Positions 31,521 through 40,847 of a stretch of 51,031 bases of DNA are shown piece after piece. The notes under the pieces are model-generated. The model was not told the origin of the DNA. It made no database searches and worked only from the letters and a program-made list of their open reading frames with translations. Positions within the stretch are counted from its first letter, which is position 1; the number at the start of each line of letters is the position of its first letter. The stretch covers positions 1-51,031 of the forward strand of contig NZ_LQIS01000022.1 of NCBI RefSeq assembly GCF_001499905.1, written 5' to 3'. The DNA comes from Mycobacterium sp. GA-1285. Lineage in GTDB: Bacteria > Actinomycetota > Actinomycetes > Mycobacteriales > Mycobacteriaceae. A program made the position numbers and the translations under genes.

Positions 31521-32066
31521 ATGGATTCAAGATCGGCTTTGACGGTGAGCATCGGTGTGCTCGGCGGACTCGCGGTGGCCCTGACCGCGGAGGTCATCAC
31601 GGTCCCGATCTGGGTGGTCTTCCTGGCGTGGGCGTCGTTCTTCTTCGTCGGCGGCGGAATCGGCGGATGGGTGCGGTCGCTGACGAACAATCTGGTCGGC
31701 GTGCTGATTGCGTCGGCCAGCCTCTATGCGGGTCATCTGCTGGGCGGCAGCCTGTTGGCGGTCGCGGTCGCCGTCGGCATCGGCAGCGCGGTTATGGTGC
31801 AGGCGTCCTGGGTGCCGCTGCTGTCGACGACGCCCGCGGTGGTGGTCGGGTTCGCGAGCACCGTCTCCACGGTGGCCGGGACGGGCACCGCGATCACCGT
31901 GACGTCGGTATCGCATCCGGGGCTCGTCGCCGCGGTGGCGTGTGTGCTCGGGTGCTCATTCGGGCTGTTGTCCGAGTACGTCGCGAAAGTGTTGACCCGC
32001 GCGCCCGAACCGGACCGCGCAAGTCTCCAGAGCTCACCCACGACGGAAGGCAGCCCCGCGTCATGA
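31521..32066 (+). CDS. DUF1097 family membrane protein
   Basis: A 181-aa polytopic membrane protein with about five or six helices (SIGVLGGLAVALTAEVITV, IWVVFLAWASFFFVGG, the Gly-rich GGSLLAVAVAVGIGSAVMV, and later ones). The composition and the FVGGGIGGWVRSLTNNLVGV segment fit DUF1097, the YcdZ-type family with no known activity. The ATG at 31521 (MDSRSALTV) gives the natural helix start. Its stop overlaps the nitrile hydratase beta start as ATGA, so it is the first gene of that operon. A transport role for cobalt or for the nitrile or amide is an inference only. Confidence 0.75.
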   Translation: MDSRSALTVSIGVLGGLAVALTAEVITVPIWVVFLAWASFFFVGGGIGGWVRSLTNNLVGVLIASASLYAGHLLGGSLLAVAVAVGIGSAVMVQASWVPLLSTTPAVVVGFASTVSTVAGTGTAITVTSVSHPGLVAAVACVLGCSFGLLSEYVAKVLTRAPEPDRASLQSSPTTEGSPAS

Positions 32067-32797
32067 AACTGCAGCACTACCTCGGCGGCCTGGAAGGGCT
32101 GCCCGAACCGCTCAGCCTCGAGAAGCGAGTCTTCGTCGAAGAGTGGGAGAAACGGATTTTCGGCATCCACGTCGCGATGATGGGCCTGTCGAATCACCTC
32201 GGCTCGGCCCTTCCCCGGTACCCGATCGACAACGTGCCCACCGCGTTCAAGGACGAGTGGACATGGGCCGACCTGCGCACCGGCGCCGAGGCGATGAACC
32301 CGTTCGACTACTTCAAGTTCCGCTACTACGAGAAGTGGCTGGGCGGCATCACGCAGTTCTTCATCGACAAGGGTTACGTGTCGGAGGACGAATTGTCCTC
32401 GCGCGGAGACGAACTGGCCGCGGGGGCGGCGGCTCCCGTCGTCGACCCGGTACCGGCGATCGACGAACAGGTCGTCGACTACCTGCGCCGGGGTGATAGC
32501 CCCCGTCGCGACGTCGCGCATCCGAAGTTCGCCGTCGGTGACTGTGTGCGAATCACCAATGTGCCCGCCGCCGCCCACACCCGCCTGCCCGGCTACCTGC
32601 GCGGCCGCGTGGGCACCGTGGAGCGCATCTTCGAAGGCGACTACGCATACTTCACCCATACGGGTGACGGCATCGGTGACCCGATGCCGATCTACATCGT
32701 CGCGTTCGACCCGCAGGATTTGTTCGGTGAGCGCGCCGAGGACGGTCCGCTGACGATCTACGCCGAACTGTTCGAGGCCTACCTGGAAGGAGCGTGA
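32063..32797 (+). CDS. nthB: Nitrile hydratase beta subunit
   Basis: A 244-aa subunit of the enzyme hydrating nitriles to amides. It has the N-terminal LGGLEGLPEPLS and FVEEWEKRIFGIHVAM, the central FDYFKFRYYEKWLGGIT, and the C-terminal SH3-like domain with FAVGDCVRITN, HTRLPGYLRGRVGTVER and IYIVAFDPQDLFGE. These are standard beta-subunit features. The ATG at 32063 overlaps the DUF1097 stop; the open frame continues upstream in the wrong frame for that gene and was trimmed. Beta before alpha is the order of the cobalt-type Rhodococcus enzymes. Confidence 0.92.
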   Translation: MKLQHYLGGLEGLPEPLSLEKRVFVEEWEKRIFGIHVAMMGLSNHLGSALPRYPIDNVPTAFKDEWTWADLRTGAEAMNPFDYFKFRYYEKWLGGITQFFIDKGYVSEDELSSRGDELAAGAAAPVVDPVPAIDEQVVDYLRRGDSPRRDVAHPKFAVGDCVRITNVPAAAHTRLPGYLRGRVGTVERIFEGDYAYFTHTGDGIGDPMPIYIVAFDPQDLFGERAEDGPLTIYAELFEAYLEGA

Positions 32798-33417
32798 TGA
32801 GCGGCCAGTTCTACTACCCCGGGGACCGCGAACTGTCCAGCGCCGCCAAAGTCGCTGCGCTGGAATCACTTCTGATCGAGAAGGGTGTGATCACCGACCA
32901 GACCGTGGACAAGGTGCTGTCCTACTTCGAATCGGAGATGACACCGCTCAACGGACGCAAGATCGTCCTCAAGGCGTGGACGGACCCGGAGTTCGCGGCT
33001 CGCGTCGTGGTCGACACACCTGCGGCCATCGCCGAACTCGACCTGCCCGAGGGCATGGCCGGCGCCGAGGGTGAGCATCTGCAGGCGGTCGCCAACTCGC
33101 CCGGTGTGCACAATCTGGTCATCTGCACGCTGTGTTCGTGCTTCCCGTGGCCTGTCCTGGGTCTGCCGCCGTACTGGTACAAGGACCCGGTCTTCCGTGC
33201 GCGGGCGGCACGAGAACCGCGCAAGGTACTCGCCGAGATCGGCGTCGAGCTGTCCGAGGAGACCGAGATCAAGGTTTGGGACAGCAGCGGTCACTCACGG
33301 TGGTTCGTCATTCCCGAACGTCCCTCCGGCACAGAACAATTCACCCACGATGAGTTGATGGAACTGGTCACGACCGAATCGATGATGGGTGTGGCGCTGG
33401 CGGGACCGGTCTCATGA
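32797..33417 (+). CDS. nthA: Nitrile hydratase alpha subunit, cobalt type
   Basis: A 206-aa metal-binding subunit. The metal-site motif CTLCSC lies near residue 108 (LVICTLCSCFPWPVLG). Threonine at the second position is the cobalt-type form, where iron enzymes have serine. The two middle cysteines are normally oxidised after translation. GLPPYWYKDPVFRARAAREPRKVL follows as expected. The ATG at 32797 is preferred to a GTG one codon earlier because AAGGAG is 4 nt upstream and the ATG makes a TGATG overlap with nthB. Phe follows the motif where Tyr or Thr is more usual. Confidence 0.93.
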   Translation: MSGQFYYPGDRELSSAAKVAALESLLIEKGVITDQTVDKVLSYFESEMTPLNGRKIVLKAWTDPEFAARVVVDTPAAIAELDLPEGMAGAEGEHLQAVANSPGVHNLVICTLCSCFPWPVLGLPPYWYKDPVFRARAAREPRKVLAEIGVELSEETEIKVWDSSGHSRWFVIPERPSGTEQFTHDELMELVTTESMMGVALAGPVS

Positions 33418-33704
33418 GCCTGCACGAGACCTGCACCACCGACCAGGCCGCGCCACAGTTCGATCACGACTGGCAGCGCCGGGCGTTCGGTTTGGCACTG
33501 GCTCTGTCGGAATTCCGCCACTTCGATTGGGTCGACTTCCAGCAGAGCCTGATCGAGACGATCGGGCGGTGGGAGGAGACGCCCGAAAACCAACGCGGCG
33601 ACTGGCAGTACTACGACCATTGGGTGAGCGCCCTGGAAAAGGTGGTTCACGACCACCATCTGCTGACCGCACCCTCCCGGATGACCGGAGACAGCCACGG
33701 CTGA
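33414..33704 (+). CDS. Nitrile hydratase accessory protein (beta-N-terminal-like metallochaperone)
   Basis: A 96-aa protein related to the N-terminal half of the beta subunit (DWQRRAFGLALALSE; DWQYYDHWVSALEKVV against the beta YYEKWLGGITQF). This is the P14K/NhlE type, which escorts the alpha subunit and exchanges it with the cobalt-loaded form. The ATG at 33414 overlaps the alpha stop as ATGA. Its presence third in the operon supports a complete, functional cobalt nitrile hydratase. It converges on a prepilin peptidase gene 11 nt away. Confidence 0.85.
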   Translation: MSLHETCTTDQAAPQFDHDWQRRAFGLALALSEFRHFDWVDFQQSLIETIGRWEETPENQRGDWQYYDHWVSALEKVVHDHHLLTAPSRMTGDSHG

Positions 33705-33715
33705 AACCACCGTTC

Positions 33716-34141
33716 CTAGATCACCACCAACGTGGTCGACGCGGCGGTCGCCAAGCACATCGAGAGACCGTGCGGAACAGTGGTTTCCCGGTGCCGAGCC
33801 ACGGCGACGACCGCCCAGGCGGCCGTGAGAAGCGGTGCTCCGATCGCGGCGAGCGTCCATACGTCGGCACCGAAGGCGCCTGTGAGCCCGCCGACCCCGA
33901 TCGCGAGTTTGACGTCGCCGCCACCCATCGCCGCCGGGGCCACAAGATGCACGGACAGGTACACGGCGAACAGCGCGGCGGCACCGGCGGCGGCCGGAAG
34001 CCCCCGCCCGCCCAGGGCCGCAACGGCCAGGATCGCGAGCCCTCCGGGCAACGTCAGCCAGTTCGGCAGCCGAGCGTGCCGGACGTCGAAGACGCTCAGC
34101 GCCGCCAACCAGGCCACCACGACGACGACCGAGACCCCCAT
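33716..34141 (-). CDS. Prepilin peptidase, A24 family (short form)
   Basis: A 141-aa membrane aspartic peptidase. The two catalytic aspartates are in SVFDVRHARLPNW (near residue 19) and in GGGDVKLAIG (near residue 74), the A24 GxGD-like motif. About five hydrophobic segments are seen. It lacks the N-terminal methyltransferase domain of full-size PilD, as in the TadV/FlaK-like short forms. It would cleave leader peptides of type IV or Flp pilins; no pilin genes are in this window. It follows aroE by 9 nt on the same strand, as M. tuberculosis Rv2551c does. Confidence 0.85.
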   Translation of the reverse strand: MGVSVVVVVAWLAALSVFDVRHARLPNWLTLPGGLAILAVAALGGRGLPAAAGAAALFAVYLSVHLVAPAAMGGGDVKLAIGVGGLTGAFGADVWTLAAIGAPLLTAAWAVVAVARHRETTVPHGLSMCLATAASTTLVVI

Positions 34142-34150
34142 GACTGGAGA

Positions 34151-34957
34151 CTAACGCCGTTCAAGCGCCGCCCTCATCGCCTCTTTCGGCGCACCCATCC
34201 CGGTGAACAGCTCCACCTGGGCGTAGGCCTGGTTCAGCAGCATCTGCAGACCGCTGATCACCCGTCCGCCCGTGTTTTCGACCGCTACCGCCAACGGTGT
34301 CGGCCACGGGTCGTAGATCGCGTCGAGCAGCAACGGAATCCGGGCGAACGTCGATGCGTACGTCGCGGCCGCGTCGGCGGGAATGGTGCTGACCATCAGG
34401 TCCGCATCGGCGACCGTCTCGCTGATTTCGGGTCCGCCGATGTCGCACCACCGTGCGTCGGCACCCAACCGCGTGGCCAGATCCACCAGAGGGGCAGCCT
34501 TGCCGCGACTGCGGGCCGCCACGGTGATCCGCTGCACCCCGAGTTCGGCCAACCCGACGACCACCGCGGGCGCTGTGCCTCCGGAGCCGACCACGATGCC
34601 GGAGGTGGCCGACACGTCATCGAGAGCGCCCGTCACACCGCCGACGTCGGTGTTGTCTGCTCTCCAGCCCGCCGGTGACCGGACCAACGTATTCGCCGAA
34701 CCCACCAGTTCCGCACGGGTGGTGCGCTCATCGGCGACCGCGAGCGCGGCGAACTTGCCGGGCATCGTCACCGAGACGCCCACCCACTCCGGACCGAAAC
34801 CGGCGACCAGACCCGGCAGTTGCTCGGCGGTGCACTCGATGCGCTCGTAGGTCCAGTCGTCCAGGCCCAGAGCACGATAGGCCGCAAGGTGCAGTTGAGG
34901 CGAACGGGAATGCGCGATCGGCGACCCGAGCACCGCCGCCCTGCGGGCGGCGCTCAC
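34151..34957 (-). CDS. aroE: Shikimate dehydrogenase
   Basis: A 268-aa NADP-dependent enzyme reducing 3-dehydroshikimate to shikimate. AVLGSPIAHSRSPQLH is the substrate-binding N-terminus, VTMPGK carries the catalytic lysine, NTDVGG the conserved Asn-Thr-Asp, and GSGGTAPAVVVGLAE the nucleotide-binding loop. DAIYDPWPTPL and the closing GLQMLLNQA are also family marks. The GTG at 34957 overlaps the mltG stop (GTGA). It completes the shikimate enzymes in the window, although it lies outside the aroCKBQ operon. Confidence 0.95.
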   Translation of the reverse strand: MSAARRAAVLGSPIAHSRSPQLHLAAYRALGLDDWTYERIECTAEQLPGLVAGFGPEWVGVSVTMPGKFAALAVADERTTRAELVGSANTLVRSPAGWRADNTDVGGVTGALDDVSATSGIVVGSGGTAPAVVVGLAELGVQRITVAARSRGKAAPLVDLATRLGADARWCDIGGPEISETVADADLMVSTIPADAAATYASTFARIPLLLDAIYDPWPTPLAVAVENTGGRVISGLQMLLNQAYAQVELFTGMGAPKEAMRAALERR

Positions 34958-36195
34958 CGCGCGGAATCGAGCACACCGTTACGCCGGGCGAGCTCGATGT
35001 TCGCGAGGTGCTGCTGGTAATCCCGGGTGAACAACGTCGTTCCCTGCATGTCGATGGTGACGAAATACAGCCAGTCCCCTTGGGCGGGGTTCTCGGCAGC
35101 GCTCAACGCGGCCGTGCTCGGAGAACAGATCGGCGTCGCGGGAAGGCCGGGCCGCACATAGGTGTTCCAGTCGTTGTGCTGCGCGCGGTCGGCGTCGGTG
35201 GTGGCCACCTCGATGCGGTCGAGCGGATAGTTCACCGTGGAGTCGAACTCGAGCGTGCGGTTCTCGGCCAGCCGGTTGTAGATGACGCGCGCCACCTTCG
35301 AGAAGTCTTCGGGTGTCGATTCCCGCTGCACGAGCGAGCCCACGATCAGGATCTGGTACGGCGACATGTCCATGGCCGCGGCCGTCTCGAGCAGCCCACC
35401 GTTCGCGTACTGCGTTGAGCTGGTGGAGATCAGATTCGACAGGATCTCCTGCGGCTGCGCCGACGGGTCGATGTTCCACGTGCCCGCGGCGATCAACCCC
35501 TCGAGGCGACGATGGTCGTTGCCCATCGCCTCGACGGGTCCGACTGCCCAGTCGGCCACCCCGAGGGACGCCGGGGTCGCCGTCGCGGCCACGTTCTTCA
35601 GCGCGTCCGCGGACACGCAGCGCCGCTGCCCGTCGAGGTCCACGCACGTCGCCCGGGAGATCAGGGTGAGGATGCCTTCGGTGACCGCGTTGGTCTTGAC
35701 GTCACGCACGTCGTCGAGTTGGCGTCCTTCGGGGATGGTCAGCTTGCCGACCCGGTTCTTTGGATCCGACAACCGCGCAACGGCGTTGGCGGCCGGGATC
35801 TCGGTCCGCAGCTTGTAGAAGCCCGGCTGGATCGCGGAAATCGCGTCGTTGCCTTCGGCCGCGTCGACGAACGCGCTGGTTGTCGCGACGATGTTGTGTT
35901 CCTGCAGCGTCTTGCCGATCGCGGTGGTGGAGTCGCCGTCGTGCACCTGGATCACCACGTCCGCGACGCCGTCGCCGGTGAAGTCGTTGCCGCTGAACAG
36001 TGAGTGCCACAACTTGGAACCGAGGAACACCGCGCCGATGGCGACCGCGATCAGCAGGCCAACGGCCAAGCCGCCCGCCAGTCGGCGCTTGCGCCGGTTG
36101 CGGGCCGCCCTCATCCGCTCCGCGCGGGTCATCCGGCGCCGCGGCGGGCCCACCGCAACGGGCTCGGCCCGCTCGCCGCCCCAATGGTCAGCCAT
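34954..36195 (-). CDS. mltG: Endolytic murein transglycosylase MltG (YceG family)
   Basis: A 413-aa membrane-anchored protein that cleaves nascent glycan strands and acts as a peptidoglycan chain terminator. A basic cytoplasmic N-terminus ([19 protein letters not shown]) precedes one membrane helix (near residues 50-72). A LysM-like region ([22 protein letters not shown]) is followed by the catalytic YceG domain with [21 protein letters not shown], where Glu is catalytic, and LEFDSTVNY and [17 protein letters not shown]. The ATG at 36195 overlaps the ruvX end by 8 nt; a longer frame to 36255 is in the ruvX coding region. Confidence 0.93.
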   Translation of the reverse strand: MADHWGGERAEPVAVGPPRRRMTRAERMRAARNRRKRRLAGGLAVGLLIAVAIGAVFLGSKLWHSLFSGNDFTGDGVADVVIQVHDGDSTTAIGKTLQEHNIVATTSAFVDAAEGNDAISAIQPGFYKLRTEIPAANAVARLSDPKNRVGKLTIPEGRQLDDVRDVKTNAVTEGILTLISRATCVDLDGQRRCVSADALKNVAATATPASLGVADWAVGPVEAMGNDHRRLEGLIAAGTWNIDPSAQPQEILSNLISTSSTQYANGGLLETAAAMDMSPYQILIVGSLVQRESTPEDFSKVARVIYNRLAENRTLEFDSTVNYPLDRIEVATTDADRAQHNDWNTYVRPGLPATPICSPSTAALSAAENPAQGDWLYFVTIDMQGTTLFTRDYQQHLANIELARRNGVLDSAR

Positions 36196-36769
36196 CTGCG
36201 ACCTCTCCATGCGCGGCAACGTGCTCATCCGCTCCTCGCGTGCGCGCCGCTCCACGCCGCTGGTCCAACCAGTTCTGCAGAATGCCCACCGCCGCCGCTT
36301 GATCGATCACCGAGCGCTGACCTCTGGCGCGAACACCGGCATCCCGCAGCGAGCGTTGAGCCACCACCGTAGTGAGTCGTTCATCGGCGAGGCGCACCGG
36401 TATCGGGGAGATTCGCGCAGCCAACGCGTCAGCCACTGCGACGGCGTCCTGGGCCGAGGACCCCGATCGCTCGGCGAGCGTGCGCGGCAACCCCACCACG
36501 ACCTCCACCACGTCCAGGTCCTCGACCAACCCGGCGAGCCGCCGGATGTGCCGGTTCGTGCGGTCGCGACGGACCGTCTCGACAGGCGTGGCGAGAATGC
36601 CGTCCGGATCGCTGGCGGCCACGCCGATCCGGACGCTGCCGACATCGATGCCGATCCGGCGGCCGCGACCCGGATCCGGCGGGCTCAACGAATCCCCAGG
36701 CCGATCGGGTAGCCGTTCGCCTGACGCCTCTCGCGTGTGTGCATCGTCGCCCGCCGGTGTGGAGTTCAC
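36188..36769 (-). CDS. ruvX: Putative pre-16S rRNA nuclease YqgF / Holliday junction resolvase RuvX
   Basis: A 193-aa RNase H-fold nuclease. The first catalytic Asp is in [12 protein letters not shown] (near residue 58), [10 protein letters not shown] carries the second strand, [13 protein letters not shown] the Glu, and [13 protein letters not shown] the last Asp. The family matures 16S rRNA ends. The N-terminal 55 residues before the core are polar and Pro-rich. The GTG at 36769 is chosen because it starts 4 nt after the alaS stop. The C-terminus ([11 protein letters not shown]) derives from a short repeat shared with aroC. Confidence 0.9.
   Translation of the reverse strand: MNSTPAGDDAHTREASGERLPDRPGDSLSPPDPGRGRRIGIDVGSVRIGVAASDPDGILATPVETVRRDRTNRHIRRLAGLVEDLDVVEVVVGLPRTLAERSGSSAQDAVAVADALAARISPIPVRLADERLTTVVAQRSLRDAGVRARGQRSVIDQAAAVGILQNWLDQRRGAARTRGADEHVAAHGEVADG
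36231..36245 (-). repeat. 15-nt repeat in the ruvX 3' end
   Basis: Second copy of GCGCACGCGAGGAGC (see 28687-28701). It lies in the last 20 codons of ruvX just before the mltG start. Confidence 0.45.
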
Positions 36770-36773
36770 GCCG

Positions 36774-39497
36774 CTAGCCCCGGTCGATCTCTGCGCGGAG
36801 TGCGGCCAGCGCCGCGTCGATTTCTGCCGCCCCCCTGCCAGAACCCTGCGCCAGATCGGCCTTTCCGCCGCCGCGGCCGTTGACCGCCGCACCCAACGTC
36901 TTGACCAGATCGTTGGCCCGGAACCCCAGGTCTTGGGCGGCCGGATTGACCGCGACCACGAACGGGACGCTGTCGTCCTCGCCTTCGGCGATCAACGCGA
37001 CAACGGCGGGATCGCTGCCGAGCTTGCCGCGGACGTCGCCGACCAGCGTGCGCAGATCACCGGCCGACATCCCACCGGCCATGCGCTGCGCCACCAGACG
37101 GACCTTACCGACAAGCTCCGCACCCGCGGCGGCGTTCGCTGCCGCGGCACGGGCGTTGGCCAGGCGCAACCGGTCCAGTTCCTTTTCGGCCGCCCGCAAC
37201 CGCTCGACCAGATTCGCCACCCGCGCGGGCACCTCGTCGGACGGCACCTTCAGCGTCGAGGCGAGCCCGGCCATCAACGCCCGTTCCTTGGTCAGATGGC
37301 GGAACGACTCAAGGCCGACGTAGGCCTCGACTCGACGCACTCCGGAGCCCACCGACGACTCACCGAGGATGGTGACCGGACCGATCTGCGCGGAGTTGTG
37401 CACATGGGTGCCGCCGCACAGCTCCAGCGAAAAGGGCCCACCGATCTCGACCACGCGGACCCGTTCGGGGTACTGCTCGCCGAACAGCGCTATCGCGCCC
37501 ATCGCCTTGGCCTTGTCCAACGCGGTGGTGAAGGTGTGCACCTCGTAGTCGGCTTCGACCGCCTCGTTGGTCACCTCTTCTATCTGGCTGCGCTGTTCCT
37601 CGGAAAGCGGTCCCTGCCAGTTGAAGTCGAAGCGCAGATACCCCGGCCGGTTCAACGAGCCCGCCTGAACGGCGTTGGGACCCAACACCTGTCGAAGCGC
37701 GGCGTGCACCATGTGCGTTCCGGAGTGCCCCTGCGTGGCACCGTGCCGCCACTTCGGGTCGACGGCGGCGATGACCGTGTCGCCCTCGACGAACTCGCCG
37801 GACTCGACATGGACACGGTGCGACCACAATGTCTTGGCGATCTTCTGCACGTCGGTGACCGCCGCCTTGGCCGCGCTGGAGGCGCCCGATCCGGCGATCG
37901 TGCCCTCGTCGGCAATCTGACCGCCGGACTCGGCGTAGAACGGTGTGCGGTCGAGGATCAATTCGATGCGATCGGGCGGCGGGCCTCCGCCGGCGGCCGA
38001 GCCGCCGAAACCGGCGCCGTCGTGGCTGACGACGGGCACGCGCTCGCCATCCACGAAGATGCCCAGAATCCTTGCTTCCGAGGACAACTCGTCGAATCCG
38101 GTGAACTCGGTCGGACCCGCATCGACCAGCTCGCGGTACGCGGACAGATCCGAGTGCGCCTGCTTGCGCGCCGCGGCGTCGGCCTTGGCGCGTTGCCGCT
38201 GCTCGGCCATCAGGCCGCGGAAGCCCTCCTCGTCGACGGACAGCCCGTGCTCGGCCGCCATTTCCAGCGTGAGCTCGATCGGGAAGCCGTATGTGTCGTG
38301 CAGCGTGAAAGCATCGGAGCCCGACAGCACCGTGGCCCCCTTGGCCTTCGTCGCGCTGGCCGCCTCGTCGAACAGCCGCGAGCCGGAGGTCAGCGTCCGG
38401 TTGAACGCGGTCTCCTCGGCCACGGCGATGCGTTGGATGCGGTCGAAGTCGGCGACCAGCTCCGGGTACGACGGACCCATCGCGTCGCGCACGGTGGCCA
38501 TCAGGTCGCCCATGATCGGTTGTTCGACGCCCAGTAGTCTCGCGGCGCGGATGATCCGGCGCAGCAGGCGGCGCAACACGTATCCGCGGCCCTCGTTGCC
38601 CGGGCTCACGCCGTCGCCGATGATGATCGCCGCCGTGCGGCTGTGGTCGGCGATGATGCGGTATCGGACGTCGTCGGTGTGGCTGCCCTCCCCGTAGCCG
38701 CGCGGAGCGCGCGCCGCCATCAGGTCGATGGCCGGGCGCAGCAGGTCGGTCTCGTAGACGTTGTCCACGTCCTGCAGCAGGCAGGCCACCCGCTCGACGC
38801 CCATACCGGTGTCGATGTTCTTGCGGGGCAGCGGCCCGAGGATCTCGAAGTCTTCCTTCGAGGTGCCCTCGCCACGCTCGTTTTGCATGAAGACGAGGTT
38901 CCAGATCTCGATGTAGCGGTCTTCGTTGGCAATCGGGCCGCCCTCGACGCCGTACTCGGGCCCCCGGTCGTAGTAGATCTCCGACGACGGCCCGCACGGT
39001 CCCGGAATCCCCATCGACCAGTAGTTGTCGGCCATTCCGCGACGCTGGATGCGCTCGGCCGGCAGTCCGGCGACCTCCTGCCAAAGGGCCATCGCCTCGT
39101 CGTCGTCGAGGTAGACCGTGGCCCACAGCCGCGCCGGGTCGAGCCCGTAACCGCCTTGTTCGACCGGATTGGTGAGCAGCGTCCAGGCGAACTCGATGGC
39201 GCCCTTCTTGAAGTAGTCGCCGAAGGAGAAATTGCCCGCCATCTGGAAGAAGGTGTTGTGCCGGGTGGTGATGCCCACCTCGTCGATGTCGGGTGTGCGG
39301 ATGCACTTCTGGACGCTGGTGGCCCGTTTCCACGGCGGGGCCTGCTGCCCCAGGAAGTAGGGCACGAACTGGACCATGCCGGCGTTGACGAAGAGCAGAT
39401 TCGGGTCGTCGAGTATCACCGAGGCACTTGGCACCTCGGTGTGGCCCGCCTTCACGAAGTGATCGAGGAAACGCTTCCTGATCTCGTGTGTCTGCAC
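36774..39497 (-). CDS. alaS: Alanyl-tRNA synthetase
   Basis: A 907-aa class II synthetase. The catalytic core starts [20 protein letters not shown] and includes motif 2 ([15 protein letters not shown]) and ERLTT-free [18 protein letters not shown]. The editing domain has [12 protein letters not shown] near residue 590 and the zinc-binding [13 protein letters not shown] near residue 697. The C-terminal C-Ala domain ends the protein with [14 protein letters not shown]. The GTG at 39497 ([10 protein letters not shown]) with AAGGA upstream is chosen; a longer frame to 39548 has no support. It leads alaS-ruvX-mltG-aroE-prepilin peptidase. The 147-nt upstream gap should hold its promoter (TACTGT is a possible -10). 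Confidence 0.96.
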   Translation of the reverse strand: MQTHEIRKRFLDHFVKAGHTEVPSASVILDDPNLLFVNAGMVQFVPYFLGQQAPPWKRATSVQKCIRTPDIDEVGITTRHNTFFQMAGNFSFGDYFKKGAIEFAWTLLTNPVEQGGYGLDPARLWATVYLDDDEAMALWQEVAGLPAERIQRRGMADNYWSMGIPGPCGPSSEIYYDRGPEYGVEGGPIANEDRYIEIWNLVFMQNERGEGTSKEDFEILGPLPRKNIDTGMGVERVACLLQDVDNVYETDLLRPAIDLMAARAPRGYGEGSHTDDVRYRIIADHSRTAAIIIGDGVSPGNEGRGYVLRRLLRRIIRAARLLGVEQPIMGDLMATVRDAMGPSYPELVADFDRIQRIAVAEETAFNRTLTSGSRLFDEAASATKAKGATVLSGSDAFTLHDTYGFPIELTLEMAAEHGLSVDEEGFRGLMAEQRQRAKADAAARKQAHSDLSAYRELVDAGPTEFTGFDELSSEARILGIFVDGERVPVVSHDGAGFGGSAAGGGPPPDRIELILDRTPFYAESGGQIADEGTIAGSGASSAAKAAVTDVQKIAKTLWSHRVHVESGEFVEGDTVIAAVDPKWRHGATQGHSGTHMVHAALRQVLGPNAVQAGSLNRPGYLRFDFNWQGPLSEEQRSQIEEVTNEAVEADYEVHTFTTALDKAKAMGAIALFGEQYPERVRVVEIGGPFSLELCGGTHVHNSAQIGPVTILGESSVGSGVRRVEAYVGLESFRHLTKERALMAGLASTLKVPSDEVPARVANLVERLRAAEKELDRLRLANARAAAANAAAGAELVGKVRLVAQRMAGGMSAGDLRTLVGDVRGKLGSDPAVVALIAEGEDDSVPFVVAVNPAAQDLGFRANDLVKTLGAAVNGRGGGKADLAQGSGRGAAEIDAALAALRAEIDRG

Positions 39498-39644
39498 GTC
39501 TGATACATCCTTGAAGTTTGGCTGATATCTGCGACTATTCGACCGCACTACAGTACCGGTCGCGGTTGTCGCGCCGAAAAGACAACGAACCGGCGGCGCC
39601 GGCAGTGCCCAGGTCAGATTCGGTCGGATGTCACCGACGTCACG

Positions 39645-40046
39645 TCATCCGTCGATGAAGCTCAGCCGTACCGTCCGTTGCGGATTGTCGCAGTTGAGGT
39701 CGACGAGCACGATGCTCTGCCAGGTGCCGAGCAACGGCTCGCCGTCCTGCACGGGAATGGTCACCGACGGCGACACCAGAGCGGGCAGCACATGGTCGGC
39801 ACCGTGTCCTGGCGAGCCGTGCGAGTGGCGGTAGCGATCGTCGCGTGGGAGCAGGCGCTCGAGGGTGTCGACGAGATCGTGGTCGGAACCCGCACCGGTC
39901 TCGATGATCGCCGCACCCGCGGTCGCGTGCGGTACGAAGACGCTGCACAAGCCGTCGCCGTGCCGACCGCAAAACGAGCGCACCGCGTCGGTCAGATCGA
40001 TGATGCGGCGCTGGCCGGTCTCGATGTCGATCACGTCGGTATCCAC
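39645..40046 (-). CDS. YjbQ / UPF0047 family protein
   Basis: A protein of about 133 aa. VPHATAGAAIIETGAGSDHDLVDTLERLLP and YRHSHGSPGHGADHVLPALVSPS, with the conserved histidines, and GTWQSIVLVDLNCDNPQRTV at the end identify the YjbQ family, trimeric proteins with weak thiamine-phosphate synthase activity and unclear physiological role. The start is uncertain: GTG at 40046 gives the length of the M. tuberculosis protein, but the frame stays open to a GTG at 40106, which would add a 20-residue acidic leader. It lies between alaS and a divergent gene. Confidence 0.85.
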   Translation of the reverse strand: MDTDVIDIETGQRRIIDLTDAVRSFCGRHGDGLCSVFVPHATAGAAIIETGAGSDHDLVDTLERLLPRDDRYRHSHGSPGHGADHVLPALVSPSVTIPVQDGEPLLGTWQSIVLVDLNCDNPQRTVRLSFIDG

Positions 40047-40177
40047 GTCATCGAGCGTACGAGGCGAGTCTGAAGAATCCATCCGATCGTCCATTGAATC
40101 GGCCACCGGTCAAGAGGAAGCTGAGAAGTGGTCCGGCGGCGCCGCTGGGGCGCTGCCCCGAGCAAAGGGGGTCGGCC

Positions 40178-40804
40178 GTGTACGCACGCTCTACCACCGT
40201 CCAAGCACAACCTTCGTCGATAGATGACGGCGTCGCCTTCATCCGATCCGAGGTCATGCCGACGTTGGAAACCATGGAGGGGTTCGTCGGCTTGTCGCTG
40301 TTGGTGGATCGTGAATCCGGCCATTGCATCGCGACCAGCGCCTGGGACTCCGACGACGCGTTGCGGACCAGCACCGAGCGGTCGGCGCCGCTGCGGGACC
40401 GCGCGGCCGATGTCTTCGGCGGTGAGGTGACCGTCGACGAGTGGCGTATCGGCGCCATGCACCGCGACCACCGCTCGGCGGAGGGCGCCTGCGTCCGCGT
40501 CACCTGGCTGCGGGTGCCCCGAGAGCACATCGCACGCTCGGTCGAGTTCTACAAGACCGATGTGCTGCCGGCCCTCGAGGAGCTCGAGGGGTTCTGCAGC
40601 GCCAGCTACCTGATCAACCCCGATACGGGCCGCGCCGTGTCGTCGACGACGTTCGACGGCCACGAAGCCATGGCCGGGAACCGCGAGCAGGCCAGGGAAC
40701 TGCGCAACGCCCGCACGCGTGAACTGGGCGCCGACATCGTCGATGTCGGCGAGTTCGATTTGGCGGTCGCACATCTGCGCATCCCGGAAATGGTTCTGAT
40801 CTGA
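40178..40804 (+). CDS. Tandem dimeric alpha-beta-barrel (ABM-like) protein, Rv2557/Rv2558-like
   Basis: A 208-aa soluble protein with two similar halves. Compare IRSEVMPTLETMEGFVGLSLLVD with YKTDVLPALEELEGFCSASYLIN, and SGHCIATSAWDSDDALR with TGRAVSSTTFDGHEAMA. Each half resembles an antibiotic-biosynthesis-monooxygenase-type ferredoxin-like fold, so one chain probably forms an intramolecular barrel. M. tuberculosis has two adjacent paralogues (Rv2557, Rv2558), the first linked to starvation and granuloma expression, from memory. The GTG at 40178 is preceded by AAGGGGG. The frame is open to an ATG at 40094 but the added residues look like non-coding sequence. Confidence 0.8.
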   Translation: MYARSTTVQAQPSSIDDGVAFIRSEVMPTLETMEGFVGLSLLVDRESGHCIATSAWDSDDALRTSTERSAPLRDRAADVFGGEVTVDEWRIGAMHRDHRSAEGACVRVTWLRVPREHIARSVEFYKTDVLPALEELEGFCSASYLINPDTGRAVSSTTFDGHEAMAGNREQARELRNARTRELGADIVDVGEFDLAVAHLRIPEMVLI

Positions 40805-40821
40805 CCTGGCCCAGCCGCTTC

Positions 40822-40847
40822 GTTTATTGACGTCGGTGTCGGGGTAT
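40822..40847 (+). promoter_or_regulatory. SigF-type promoter upstream of the GlsB-like gene
   Basis: GTTT (40822-40825), a 16-nt spacer and GGGTAT (40842-40847) match the mycobacterial SigF consensus GTTT-N15-17-GGGTA. It lies 31 nt before the ATG at 40879, which has its own GGAGGAA ribosome site. SigF controls stationary-phase and stress genes. Confidence 0.75.

Noticed and set aside
31400..32062. Open frame that would give nthB a 221-residue N-terminal extension
   Set aside because: The extra part is out of frame with and overlaps the DUF1097 gene and is low-complexity. The family starts at MKLQHYL, where an ATGA overlap exists.
36770..36773. Possible independent ruvX promoter
   Set aside because: Only 4 nt separate alaS and ruvX, so co-transcription is the simpler reading.
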